The translations under genes and the position numbers were made by a program. The notes under the pieces were generated by a model. It ran no database searches. It was not told the DNA's origin and saw only the letters and a program-made list of their open reading frames with translations. This document shows positions 50,820 to 58,426 of a stretch of DNA of 64,000 nucleotides, in pieces (position 1 is the stretch's first letter; each line of letters starts with the position of its first letter). Origin of the DNA: Bacillota bacterium (GTDB lineage Bacteria; Bacillota; Clostridia; Acetivibrionales; DSM-1351); NCBI GenBank assembly GCA_023400235.1, contig JAEXFI010000053.1:1-64000 (forward strand), in the 5' to 3' direction.

Positions 50820-52091
50820 ATGGCAGTAAGAGTAGTAGTAGGAACTCAATGGGGTGACGAAGGCAAGGGCAAGTATATTGACATGCTGGCTGAACAGTCG
50901 GATATAATAGTCAGATTTTCCGGGGGGAACAATGCCGGTCATACAATTGTAGCCAATGGTGAAAAATACGCGTTACACCTGATACCTTCAGGAATACTTC
51001 ATACAAATAAAACCTGTATTATCGGTAACGGAGTAGTAATCGACCCCGCTGTATTGCTTAAGGAGATGAAGGGATTAAATGATAGAGGAATTACAACAGA
51101 TCATTTGCTGATAAGTGACAGAGCACACCTTATCATGCCTTACCATATAGGTCTTGATGAACTTCAGGAGAATTTCAGAGGAAGCAACAGCATAGGTACT
51201 ACCAAAAGAGGTATCGGACCCTGCTATGCGGACAAGATTGAAAGATCCGGTATAAGAATGTGTGACCTTATAGACAAGGACGAATTTGTTAAAAAAGTAA
51301 AGTCAAACCTGGAACTTAAAAACCTTATCATAGAAAAGGTATACGGCGGAAAGGCCTATAAGGCAGAGGCCATCATTGAAGAATATCTGGGCTATGCTGA
51401 AAAGCTGAAAAAATACGTAACCGATACAACAAGCATTCTTGGGGAGGCCATCGACGATGGCAAAAACATCTTGTTCGAGGGAGCTCAGGCAAATTTCCTG
51501 GATATAGATTTTGGTACCTACCCTTATGTTACCTCGTCAAATCCCATAGCCGGAGGCGTATGCACAGGCTCAGGCCTTGGACCTGTCTATATAAACGAGG
51601 TATACGGAGTTTTGAAGGCATATACCTCACGAGTGGGGGCAGGTCCCTTCCCAACCGAGCAAAACAATGAAATCGGGGACACCATCAGAGAATTGGGCTG
51701 GGAATATGGTACAACCACAGGACGCCCCAGAAGATGTGGCTGGCTTGATACAGTAATGATTAAATATGCAGCTAAAATAAACAGTCTCACGGCTCTGGCC
51801 ATAAATCATGTGGATACCATAGGCAAGCTGAAGGAAATCAAGCTTTGCGTGGGCTATAAATATGAGGGACAGGTTATCAGATATTTCCCTGCCAGCCTCA
51901 ATGAGTTGGCAAAGTGTGAGCCAATTTACGAAGAATTTGAGCCCTGGAATGAAGATATATCCGGTGTTAAGAGCTTTGACGGCTTGCCGGCCAATGCAAA
52001 AAAGTATCTTAACAGAATAGAGGAACTGGTTGGAGTTAAAATCGGACTTATTGGAGTAGGAAAAGACAGAGAACATGTTATCGTTAGATAG
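50820..52091 (+). CDS. purA: Adenylosuccinate synthetase
   Basis: This 423-residue enzyme joins IMP and aspartate with GTP in AMP synthesis. GTQWGDEGKGKYIDMLA and VRFSGGNNAGHTIV are at the start, QANFLDIDFGTYPYVTSSN in the middle, TGRPRRCGWLD late. AGGAGGAGC precedes the ATG. Single gene with its own terminator. Confidence 0.97.
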   Translation: MAVRVVVGTQWGDEGKGKYIDMLAEQSDIIVRFSGGNNAGHTIVANGEKYALHLIPSGILHTNKTCIIGNGVVIDPAVLLKEMKGLNDRGITTDHLLISDRAHLIMPYHIGLDELQENFRGSNSIGTTKRGIGPCYADKIERSGIRMCDLIDKDEFVKKVKSNLELKNLIIEKVYGGKAYKAEAIIEEYLGYAEKLKKYVTDTTSILGEAIDDGKNILFEGAQANFLDIDFGTYPYVTSSNPIAGGVCTGSGLGPVYINEVYGVLKAYTSRVGAGPFPTEQNNEIGDTIRELGWEYGTTTGRPRRCGWLDTVMIKYAAKINSLTALAINHVDTIGKLKEIKLCVGYKYEGQVIRYFPASLNELAKCEPIYEEFEPWNEDISGVKSFDGLPANAKKYLNRIEELVGVKIGLIGVGKDREHVIVR

Positions 52092-52134
52092 GTAAGATGG
52101 TCGGCCTGCTTGACTTTGGAAGAAGCCTGTAAAG

Positions 52135-52177
52135 ACTGTTATGAAACGCCTGACAAGGGAATTTCATAGCAGTTTTT
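52135..52177 (+). terminator. purA terminator
   Basis: ACTGTTATGAAA pairs with TTTCATAGCAGT (one wobble) and runs into TTTTT. Confidence 0.88.
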
Positions 52178-52281
52178 GTTGTACCTCTAATACTGTGACG
52201 GTTGAAGGCCAGCCGGAATCGTTTTATGTATTTGCTTAATCATTTGGCTTAATTATTGTTTAGTATTTTTTATTAAATGTG

Positions 52282-52310
52282 TTGACAAAATACTATTTAT
52301 TAAGTATTAT
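52282..52310 (+). promoter_or_regulatory. tRNA-Lys promoter
   Basis: TTGACA (52282-52287) and TATTAT (52305-52310), 17 bp apart. Confidence 0.8.
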
Positions 52311-52343
52311 TTATACTTGTGGTCGAAAAAATCACAAAACAAA

Positions 52344-52420
52344 TGACCCATTAGCTCAGTTGGCAGAGCACTTGACTTTTAATCAAGGTGTCCGCAGTTC
52401 GAATCTGCGATGGGTCACCA
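52344..52420 (+). tRNA. tRNA-Lys (UUU)
   Basis: Cloverleaf with acceptor TGACCCA/TGGGTCA, D-arm GCTC...GAGC, anticodon stem CTTGA/TCAAG and loop CTTTTAA giving anticodon UUU. CCA is encoded. A hairpin terminator (52421-52453) follows. Confidence 0.96.
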
Positions 52421-52453
52421 AAACCTCATAACCTAACGGTTATGGGGTTTTTT
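52421..52453 (+). terminator. tRNA-Lys terminator
   Basis: AAACCTCATAACC pairs with GGTTATGGGGTTT, followed by T run. Confidence 0.88.
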
Positions 52454-52648
52454 ATTTGGTGCGCCCGGGCTTTATGCCAAAGGTGAGGCTAAGACGTCCT
52501 TTTACGGTGCAGCCGAGAGAAAGGAATAGGATTATTGATAATAAAATGTATCAGTGATAATATATACCATAATTAATTAAATATAATACAATATGGAAAT
52601 GTGTAAAATGTACAAAAATATATAGCCTGTTGGAAAGGTTATTTTCTT

Positions 52649-53506
52649 ATGAAAAAAAATCTTAATATAAGTAAGGCATCAGTTACAATTATAACATTAA
52701 ATATCATACTGATTATTGCTGCCATATTATCAGCATTTTACGCGTTTGTTCACGGCGGATACAAACATGTCATATTCACGGAAAATATTAATTTCATACT
52801 GCTCTTTGCAATTCTCACTGTTGTCATAAACAGCTTTATAGTAATCCATGATAAATACTCACTCAGAAAGGCAGATAACCGGTATACCGTCCTTAGAAAT
52901 TCTACATTGCAGATAGAGGCCCTGAACAATTCACTTAGAGCCCAGCGACATGATTTCCTGAACCAGTTGCAGGTAATGTACAGCCTGCTGGAAATGAATG
53001 AGTTTGACGAGGCTAAAGCATATATGGAAAATGTTTACCAGGACATACTAAAAGTAAGTAAGTACTTAAAGACTGCAAGTCCGGCGGTAAATGCACTTCT
53101 GCAGGCTAAAATGCTGGCCTGTGAAAAGGCCCGGATAGAAGTCGATCTTAATGTTACCTCACAACTAGACGGCATTAAAATGCAGGCGTGGGAGTTATGC
53201 AGAGTATTAGGCAATCTCATAGATAACTCCATTTATGCCCTGAATGAAAAGCCCTCCGACAGAAAGCTATCAATCCACATATTTCAGAATATTAGGCATA
53301 TAGGTTTCAGAATATCCAACAATGGTCCAGAAATAAAAGCCAGCCAGCTCCAGAAGATTTTTTGTGCAGGGTTTACCACAAAAGGTGAACAGGGTGAGGG
53401 GATGGGACTTTTTATTGTAAAAGAGCTGGTGGAGGCTGTTGACGGAGTAATAACCGTTGAAAGCACGTCGGCTGAAACTGTATTTGAAGTTAAAATCCCC
53501 AGGTAG
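52649..53506 (+). CDS. Spo0B-like sensor histidine kinase
   Basis: This 285-residue kinase has two membrane helices (IITLNIILIIAAILSAFYAF and FILLFAILTVVINSFIVI) with a short extracellular loop, then a Spo0B-type dimerisation helix with H-box AQRHDFLNQLQVMYSLLEM, and an ATPase domain with N-box NLIDNSIYAL and GEGMGLFIVKELVEA. The type resembles AgrC/CitA-like kinases that pair with LytTR regulators. A LytTR regulator lies at 55470, separated by the NfeD/FloA genes. Pairing is inferred. Confidence 0.85.
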   Translation: MKKNLNISKASVTIITLNIILIIAAILSAFYAFVHGGYKHVIFTENINFILLFAILTVVINSFIVIHDKYSLRKADNRYTVLRNSTLQIEALNNSLRAQRHDFLNQLQVMYSLLEMNEFDEAKAYMENVYQDILKVSKYLKTASPAVNALLQAKMLACEKARIEVDLNVTSQLDGIKMQAWELCRVLGNLIDNSIYALNEKPSDRKLSIHIFQNIRHIGFRISNNGPEIKASQLQKIFCAGFTTKGEQGEGMGLFIVKELVEAVDGVITVESTSAETVFEVKIPR

Positions 53507-53633
53507 TGCTTTCGTTTGATGAAAACGACATGTGGCTATCTCTGATGTATTTTATATGGATTATGCATTTATTCAGCAGAAAATCTGTTATAGAATCTGA
53601 TTAAGGAGTTATTACCGGGAGGTGAGAACGTAA

Positions 53634-54134
53634 ATGAGCATAATATACTTGCTGACAAGCATTGATCCTGTGGCGGCAGCTTGTTTCATACTTGGATTGG
53701 TGCTGGTCATATTTGAAATGTTTCATCCGGGACTGTCTTTTCCGGGGATACTTGGAGGGATATTGATAGTAGTCGGAGTTGTATTGACAGCTAAAACGCT
53801 TATGGATGTATTCACTCTTATCATTTTGGTGCTGGCTGTTTTGGCAATTGCACTGACCATAGTGCTGCACTCGGCCACCAGGGGGCATCTTTCACGAGTA
53901 CTGGTGCTTTCGGATTCACTGGATAAGGAAGTAAAAAATACATTTAATGATGATATGGAATATTTTCTGGGGACAGAAGGAATAACACTGACTCCTTTAA
54001 GGCCTGCGGGAAGTACGGACTTTAACGGAGTGCGCCTGGATGTGATTTCAGACGGAGAATTTATCGAAAAGGGCAGGCAGGTAAAGATTGTAAGAATGCA
54101 GGACGGAAAATTCGTTGTCCAGGAAATCCAATGA
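53634..54134 (+). CDS. NfeD-family membrane protein
   Basis: This 166-residue protein has four membrane segments (ACFILGLVLVIFEMFHPGLS, GGILIVVGVVLTA, LIILVLAVLAIALTIVLH) and a C-terminal OB-fold domain (GTEGITLTPLRPAGSTDFNG, RLDVISDGEFIEKGRQVKIV). NfeD proteins accompany flotillin-type proteins such as the next gene product, floA. GGGAGG lies nine bases before the ATG. Confidence 0.92.
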   Translation: MSIIYLLTSIDPVAAACFILGLVLVIFEMFHPGLSFPGILGGILIVVGVVLTAKTLMDVFTLIILVLAVLAIALTIVLHSATRGHLSRVLVLSDSLDKEVKNTFNDDMEYFLGTEGITLTPLRPAGSTDFNGVRLDVISDGEFIEKGRQVKIVRMQDGKFVVQEIQ

Positions 54135-54207
54135 GCCTATGATAGCATGAAATTATGGTCAAGGCACCCTGAGTGCTGAATAAATTAATATGAAAAGGGG
54201 TTTTTTT

Positions 54208-55197
54208 ATGGTTGAACTTGGTATATATACAATAATTGCAGTGGTAATAGTATTCATTATACTGTTTTTTAATTTTATTCCTGTGGGGCTGTGGATTTCG
54301 GCTTTTGCAGCAAATGTACATGTGGGGATATTTACACTTATAGGTATGAAACTCAGAAGAGTAGTTCCCAAAAAGATAATAATGCCATTGATTAAATCCA
54401 CAAAAGCCGGATTGAGTCTGAATGTAAACCAGTTGGAGGCTCACTACCTGGCCGGAGGAAATGTTGACAAGGTTGTGGATGCATTAATTGCGGCTCACAG
54501 GGCTGATATGAACCTTCCGTTTGAAAGAGCCGCAGCTATTGATCTTGCAGGACGTGATGTGCTTGAAGCAGTAAAAATGAGTGTAAGTCCTAAGGTAATA
54601 GAAACCCCAAGCGTATCAGGTGTGGCAAAAGACGGCATTGAGCTTCTTGCAAAAGCCAGGGTTACTGTAAGGGCAAATCTGGAAAGGCTTATTGGCGGAG
54701 CCGGAGAGGCTACCGTTCTTGCCAGGGTGGGAGAGGGAATAGTTACCACCGTTGGTACGGCTGCTTCCCATAAGGAGGTACTGGAAAATCCCGATATGAT
54801 ATCTAGAACCGTCCTTGCAAAAGGCCTTGACGCTGGTACAGCCTTCCAGATACTCTCAATTGATATTGCGGATGTAGACGTTGGAAGAAATATAGGTGCC
54901 CAGCTTCAGACTTTGCAGGCGGAGGCGGATAAGAATATAGCCCAGGCCAGAGCTGAAGAGAGAAGAGCGATGGCGGTGGCAAGAGAGCAGGAAATGAGGG
55001 CGGTGGTACAGGAGAAGAGGGCCAAGGTTGTAGAAGCCGAGGCTGAAATCCCAAATGCCATGGCTGAAGCCTTGAGGCAGGGAAGAATAGGAGTAATGGA
55101 TTATTATAACATGCAGAATTTGATATCAGATACCCAGATGAGAGATGCCGTTTCCAGAGTGGGCAAGGCGGATGTAACTGAAATGGGAGAGAAATAG
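54208..55197 (+). CDS. floA: Flotillin-like membrane protein FloA
   Basis: This 329-residue SPFH protein starts MVELGIYTIIAVVIVFIIL and has the KSTKAGLSLNVNQLEAHYLAG block and a coiled coil (AQARAEERRAMAVAREQEMR). FloA organises membrane microdomains with NfeD. ATG 54208 follows AAAAGGGG by seven bases. Its proximity to a Spo0B-like kinase and LytTR regulator suggests membrane signalling, but this is inference. Confidence 0.93.
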   Translation: MVELGIYTIIAVVIVFIILFFNFIPVGLWISAFAANVHVGIFTLIGMKLRRVVPKKIIMPLIKSTKAGLSLNVNQLEAHYLAGGNVDKVVDALIAAHRADMNLPFERAAAIDLAGRDVLEAVKMSVSPKVIETPSVSGVAKDGIELLAKARVTVRANLERLIGGAGEATVLARVGEGIVTTVGTAASHKEVLENPDMISRTVLAKGLDAGTAFQILSIDIADVDVGRNIGAQLQTLQAEADKNIAQARAEERRAMAVAREQEMRAVVQEKRAKVVEAEAEIPNAMAEALRQGRIGVMDYYNMQNLISDTQMRDAVSRVGKADVTEMGEK

Positions 55198-55221
55198 CTG
55201 TAACTAGGGGGGCTGGGATAT

Positions 55222-55473
55222 ATGGAAGAGAGCAATAAAGAGCAGACTGAGCGCACCGTAACAGAAAAGTTCAGGAGCTACATGGAAGATGGCGGGTTTC
55301 AGAAGGTTGGAAAAGATATTTCAGGACATTCCGGGAAGGCTATGGCTGAAGGCAGTGACAATAAAGGGATTGTTGAAAAAGCAATTGCCGGAATACATAG
55401 GGAGGGTCTTGTACAGGGTCTGATTTATTCTGAGCTGTTCGGCCTCCCCTTGTGCAAAAGAAGAGGTAGGTGA
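55222..55473 (+). CDS. Small hypothetical protein between floA and the LytTR regulator
   Basis: This 83-residue protein is polar, with charged ends (MEESNKEQTERTVTEKF) and a hydrophobic C-terminal stretch (GLVQGLIYSELFGLPLC). GGGGGG-like TAGGGGGG precedes its start closely. Its stop overlaps the GTG of the LytTR gene (GTGA), so it is probably translated. I recognise no family. Confidence 0.6.
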   Translation: MEESNKEQTERTVTEKFRSYMEDGGFQKVGKDISGHSGKAMAEGSDNKGIVEKAIAGIHREGLVQGLIYSELFGLPLCKRRGR

Positions 55474-56228
55474 TACGGCTGGATTACAAGGTTATGGTAG
55501 TAGATGATGACAGTGGCATGAGGTTTGTCTTGAAAAAGGCCATTGAAAGAATAGAAGGCTTCAATCTTGTGGGAGAAGCTGAAAACGGGCAGGAGGCAAT
55601 CAATATGGTTGCTTCCTGCGGGCCTGATATCATATTTATGGATGCGGAAATGCCGGTTTTAAATGGAATCGAGGCTTCAAAAAGAATACTTGAAGCAAAC
55701 CCCAAGATAATTATCATCATTGCAACGGCACATGAACAATATATGTCGGATGCCTTTGAACTGTATGCTTTTGATTATCTTCGCAAGCCATTCAAAATCG
55801 AACGGATCAAGCAGACCCTGGACAGAATAAAGGATATGCGGAAGGTCTGGGAGACTTCAAAAATGAACGAGATTTTCAGGCATGAAAAAGGTCTGGAGAA
55901 GCTTGTTATCCGAAATAAGGAAGGTATAAGTCTGATAGATTTGAAGGATATTATTCTTATTCAGAGAGAAGAGGGAAGTACGGTGATTTACACTCAGAAA
56001 GCCAGGCATGTTACTTCGGAAGGCTTGAGCGAAATTGAGCAGCGTCTGGACAAGACTTTGTTTTTCAGAAGTCATAAGTCCTATATTATTAATATATCAA
56101 TGATCAGCAAAATTGAGGCATATGGGAGATGGACCTATTTGATCAAGTTCAAGGACAGTGACAAGGATGCTTTGCTGACCTATGAAAGATACGGGGTGCT
56201 TGAGAACTTCTTCAACTCCAGCCTGTAA
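55470..56228 (+). CDS. LytTR-family response regulator
   Basis: This 252-residue protein has a receiver domain (VDDD, FMDAEMPVLNG, IATAHEQY, KPFK) and a C-terminal LytTR DNA-binding domain (ENLVIRNKEG..., IEQRLDKTLFFRSHKSYIIN, KIEAYGRWTYLIKFKDSD). LytTR regulators partner AgrC/LytS-type kinases; the Spo0B-like kinase at 52649 is the nearest candidate. The GTG start overlaps the upstream stop. Confidence 0.9.
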   Translation: MIRLDYKVMVVDDDSGMRFVLKKAIERIEGFNLVGEAENGQEAINMVASCGPDIIFMDAEMPVLNGIEASKRILEANPKIIIIIATAHEQYMSDAFELYAFDYLRKPFKIERIKQTLDRIKDMRKVWETSKMNEIFRHEKGLEKLVIRNKEGISLIDLKDIILIQREEGSTVIYTQKARHVTSEGLSEIEQRLDKTLFFRSHKSYIINISMISKIEAYGRWTYLIKFKDSDKDALLTYERYGVLENFFNSSL

Positions 56229-56451
56229 GGTGAATCAGGCTGAAGGTATGAAGAATGACAGGAAGAATGAGTTTCAGAAATTAAGAGGGCTTGCCGGAGA
56301 AGTCAGAAGCTGACTTTAGCAGTTGGTATCAGTGGGATTTAGCCAAAATTGATCACATAAACACCAGCGTCAAAAAAATACGGCAAGAAAACTGTAAATC
56401 AGTATAAGACAGTAGTTAAAAAAAAGTTAAAAGAAAGATAAAAAAAATAGC

Positions 56452-56480
56452 TTGACTTTTTGTACAACCCCCGTTAAAAT
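56452..56480 (+). promoter_or_regulatory. tRNA-Glu/Asp promoter
   Basis: TTGACT (56452-56457) and TAAAAT (56475-56480), 17 bp apart. Confidence 0.78.
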
Positions 56481-56520
56481 ATACTTTGTCAGTCGGCGAG
56501 CAGTCACCGACGCATAGCAT

Positions 56521-56595
56521 GGCCCATTGGTCAAGTGGTTAAGACACCGCCCTTTCACGGCGATAACAGGGGTTCGAGTCCCCTATGGGTCACCA
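56521..56595 (+). tRNA. tRNA-Glu (UUC)
   Basis: Cloverleaf with acceptor GGCCCAT/ATGGGTC, anticodon loop CTTTCAC giving UUC, T-arm AGGGGTTCGAGTCCCCT and encoded CCA. Confidence 0.95.
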
Positions 56596-56821
56596 GTAAA
56601 ATCAGATTCCGTTAAGTCACCAGATGAAGCTGTTAAGTGAAGTCAGGTGATGATAAGGGACTCGAACCCGGGAGGGCGCGAACGGTTAAGAAATGACCGC
56701 AAGGTCATTTTGAGTGAGCGTAGGAGCCCGGCACCGTAAGCAAGGCGAGCGGTGGGCGACGTCAATAGCAGGCGGAGCGTGCGTGAGTCCCCTATGGGTC
56801 ACCAATGCAGTTTTTTAAAAT
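56596..56821 (+). other. tRNA-derived debris between tRNA-Glu and tRNA-Asp
   Basis: This 226-bp stretch contains an exact 20-base repeat of the tRNA-Glu 3' end (56785-56804, GAGTCCCCTATGGGTCACCA; original at 56576-56595). An inverted T-arm-like piece lies near 56657-56677 (GGGACTCGAACCCGGGAGG on the plus strand). A hairpin AAATGACC-GCAA-GGTCATTT with a GNRA loop lies at 56691-56710. No open frame or complete cloverleaf is present. Confidence 0.7.
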
Positions 56822-56898
56822 GGCCCGGTAGTTCAGTTGGTTAGAATGCCAGCCTGTCACGCTGGAGGTCGACGGTTCGAGCCCGTTCCGGGTCGCCA
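56822..56898 (+). tRNA. tRNA-Asp (GUC)
   Basis: Cloverleaf with acceptor GGCCCGG/CCGGGTC, anticodon loop CTGTCAC giving GUC, T-arm ACGGTTCGAGCCCGT and encoded CCA. Confidence 0.95.
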
Positions 56899-56930
56899 TT
56901 TTAAGTTTATATGAGCTGATGTAATACATC

Positions 56931-56976
56931 AGGAAAGAACAGCTGACTTGTAACCAAGTCAGCTGTTCTTTCCTTT
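56931..56976 (+). terminator. tRNA operon terminator
   Basis: A perfect 20-bp stem (56931-56950 with 56955-56974) around TAAC, ending in a T-rich arm. Confidence 0.82.
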
Positions 56977-57091
56977 ATAAGCAGTCCTATTATATTAGGT
57001 ATAAGTCACTTTTACGGTAAATTAGTAGTATATGAAACATACAGACAGAGTGCTTATACAAAAGAAGCACGGGAATGCCAAAAGAAAACAG

Positions 57092-57571
57092 CTATTGTTC
57101 AAACGGAGCATTGCCAAAATAATGATATATAAACTCACCTGTTGAGCCCACGGCTGCACCATGAAAGTATTCTGTATATGTTTGATTTGTAAAGGGCTTC
57201 ACTTTTGTCAATTCAAGAGTCAGTTCCCCATCGCCGCCATATGATATGTTATGGTCTATTCTGGGAAAATACCCCTTGGAATATGTAATAATTGTATAGC
57301 CATAAGGGTAGGTACCTGTCTTGGAAGGTGACTTCTGCTTAATTATGGGATGACTGATAATGTTATTCTTCTCACTGATTTCAAAGGTTTTGTCAAGCTC
57401 TGCTATGGCAATCTCAGCTTCTTTAATTTCGTTACCTGTATCTGCATCAAACAGCTTAACTGACCATTTGTATTGAGGTATGGAATTATTATGAGTATAA
57501 ATGCCATATGCTCCAAAAGCCAAGACAACAACAAGAGCTGCTATCAGACCAGAAATTTTGAGTTTTTTCAC
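57092..57571 (-). CDS. Membrane-anchored hypothetical protein with beta-sandwich-like domain
   Basis: This 159-residue protein has an N-terminal membrane helix (LIAALVVVLAFGAYGIYT) and an extracellular domain with WSVKLFDADTGNEIKEAEIA, YTIITYSKGYFPRIDH and GDGELTLELTKVKP, which resembles carboxypeptidase regulatory-like or Ig-like beta sandwiches. The start is the GTG behind CGGAGGAATC. Its neighbours are tRNA clusters; no function can be assigned. Confidence 0.8.
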   Translation of the reverse strand: MKKLKISGLIAALVVVLAFGAYGIYTHNNSIPQYKWSVKLFDADTGNEIKEAEIAIAELDKTFEISEKNNIISHPIIKQKSPSKTGTYPYGYTIITYSKGYFPRIDHNISYGGDGELTLELTKVKPFTNQTYTEYFHGAAVGSTGEFIYHYFGNAPFEQ

Positions 57572-57853
57572 TATAGATTCCTCCGGATTTTATTAATTCA
57601 AATAAATCATAAAGTCTATTGAGATTTACAACTTTGGAATTGACTTTTAGTATGCTTGAATCTATTATTCAGTTTATATTAATTTGTAAATAATTTCTAC
57701 AGAATATTACAATTCCCAAGTATGAAGATTAATACTGTGAGTAAAAATATATAAATTATATAGCCTATTAAGCCTTTCAACGCCGTACAAACAGCCTATG
57801 AATGCTGAATTCTGGCAGCGAGAAAACTGGACAAATTTTCTTTATAAAAAGTG

Positions 57854-57882
57854 TTGACACTTAAGCAGACCCCTGTTATACT
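57854..57882 (+). promoter_or_regulatory. tRNA-Thr/Tyr promoter
   Basis: TTGACA (57854-57859) and TATACT (57877-57882), 17 bp apart. Nothing else is seen in 57572-57948. Confidence 0.8.
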
Positions 57883-57948
57883 ATCAAAGTGTCAAGAGCG
57901 CAGACGTTGTTCTTGTAGCTGCTTAAGCAGTGAAACACAGTAATATGT

Positions 57949-58024
57949 GCTGGTGTAGCTCAGCAGGTAGAGCAGCTGACTTGTAATCAGCAGGTCGGGG
58001 GTTCAATTCCGTCCGCCAGCTCCA
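57949..58024 (+). tRNA. tRNA-Thr (UGU)
   Basis: Cloverleaf with acceptor GCTGGTG/CGCCAGC (one GU), anticodon loop CTTGTAA giving UGU, encoded CCA. Confidence 0.95.
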
Positions 58025-58027
58025 TAT

Positions 58028-58112
58028 GGAGGGGTTCCCGAGTGGCCAAAGGGGGCAGACTGTAAATCTGTTGCTTCTAGCTTCGATGGTTCGAATCCAT
58101 CTCCCTCCACCA
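58028..58112 (+). tRNA. tRNA-Tyr (GUA)
   Basis: Class II tRNA of 85 bases with acceptor GGAGGGG/TCCCTCC (one GU), anticodon loop CTGTAAA giving GUA, long variable arm and encoded CCA. It starts three bases after tRNA-Thr. Confidence 0.95.
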
Positions 58113-58116
58113 CAAA

Positions 58117-58165
58117 GCCTTGTGCATTCGCGATTAACGCTGTGCGCGAGGTTTTTATTTTTTTC
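58117..58165 (+). terminator. Terminator after tRNA-Tyr
   Basis: CCTTGTGC and GCGCGAGG arms pair with GU wobbles; two T runs follow. Confidence 0.7.
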
Positions 58166-58204
58166 GGTATTTTAATTCCCGGTTCTTATTTTTAAGAGCG
58201 ATTA

Positions 58205-58248
58205 AAAAACCGCAGGTGCAGGTTCAAAATAACCCTATCTGCGGTTTT
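58205..58248. terminator. Bidirectional terminator downstream of the PMT gene
   Basis: AAAACCGCA and TGCGGTTTT enclose GGTT/AACC arms, with A and T runs on both sides. The rest of 58249-58426 shows no gene. Confidence 0.75.
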
Positions 58249-58426
58249 ATGTTTTTAATAGCTTTCGGTATGCCTTTTTAGCCGTAGCAGCACCCGAGGC
58301 CTGCAATTTCAGTAAAAGCTTTTAATCATACTGCGCATTTCTTTAAAGTCGTCCTCATGTGAATTGCAAACTTGCCTCTAAATGACTTTATAACTAGCAC
58401 AACGGGTTAAAATAAATACCATAAAA

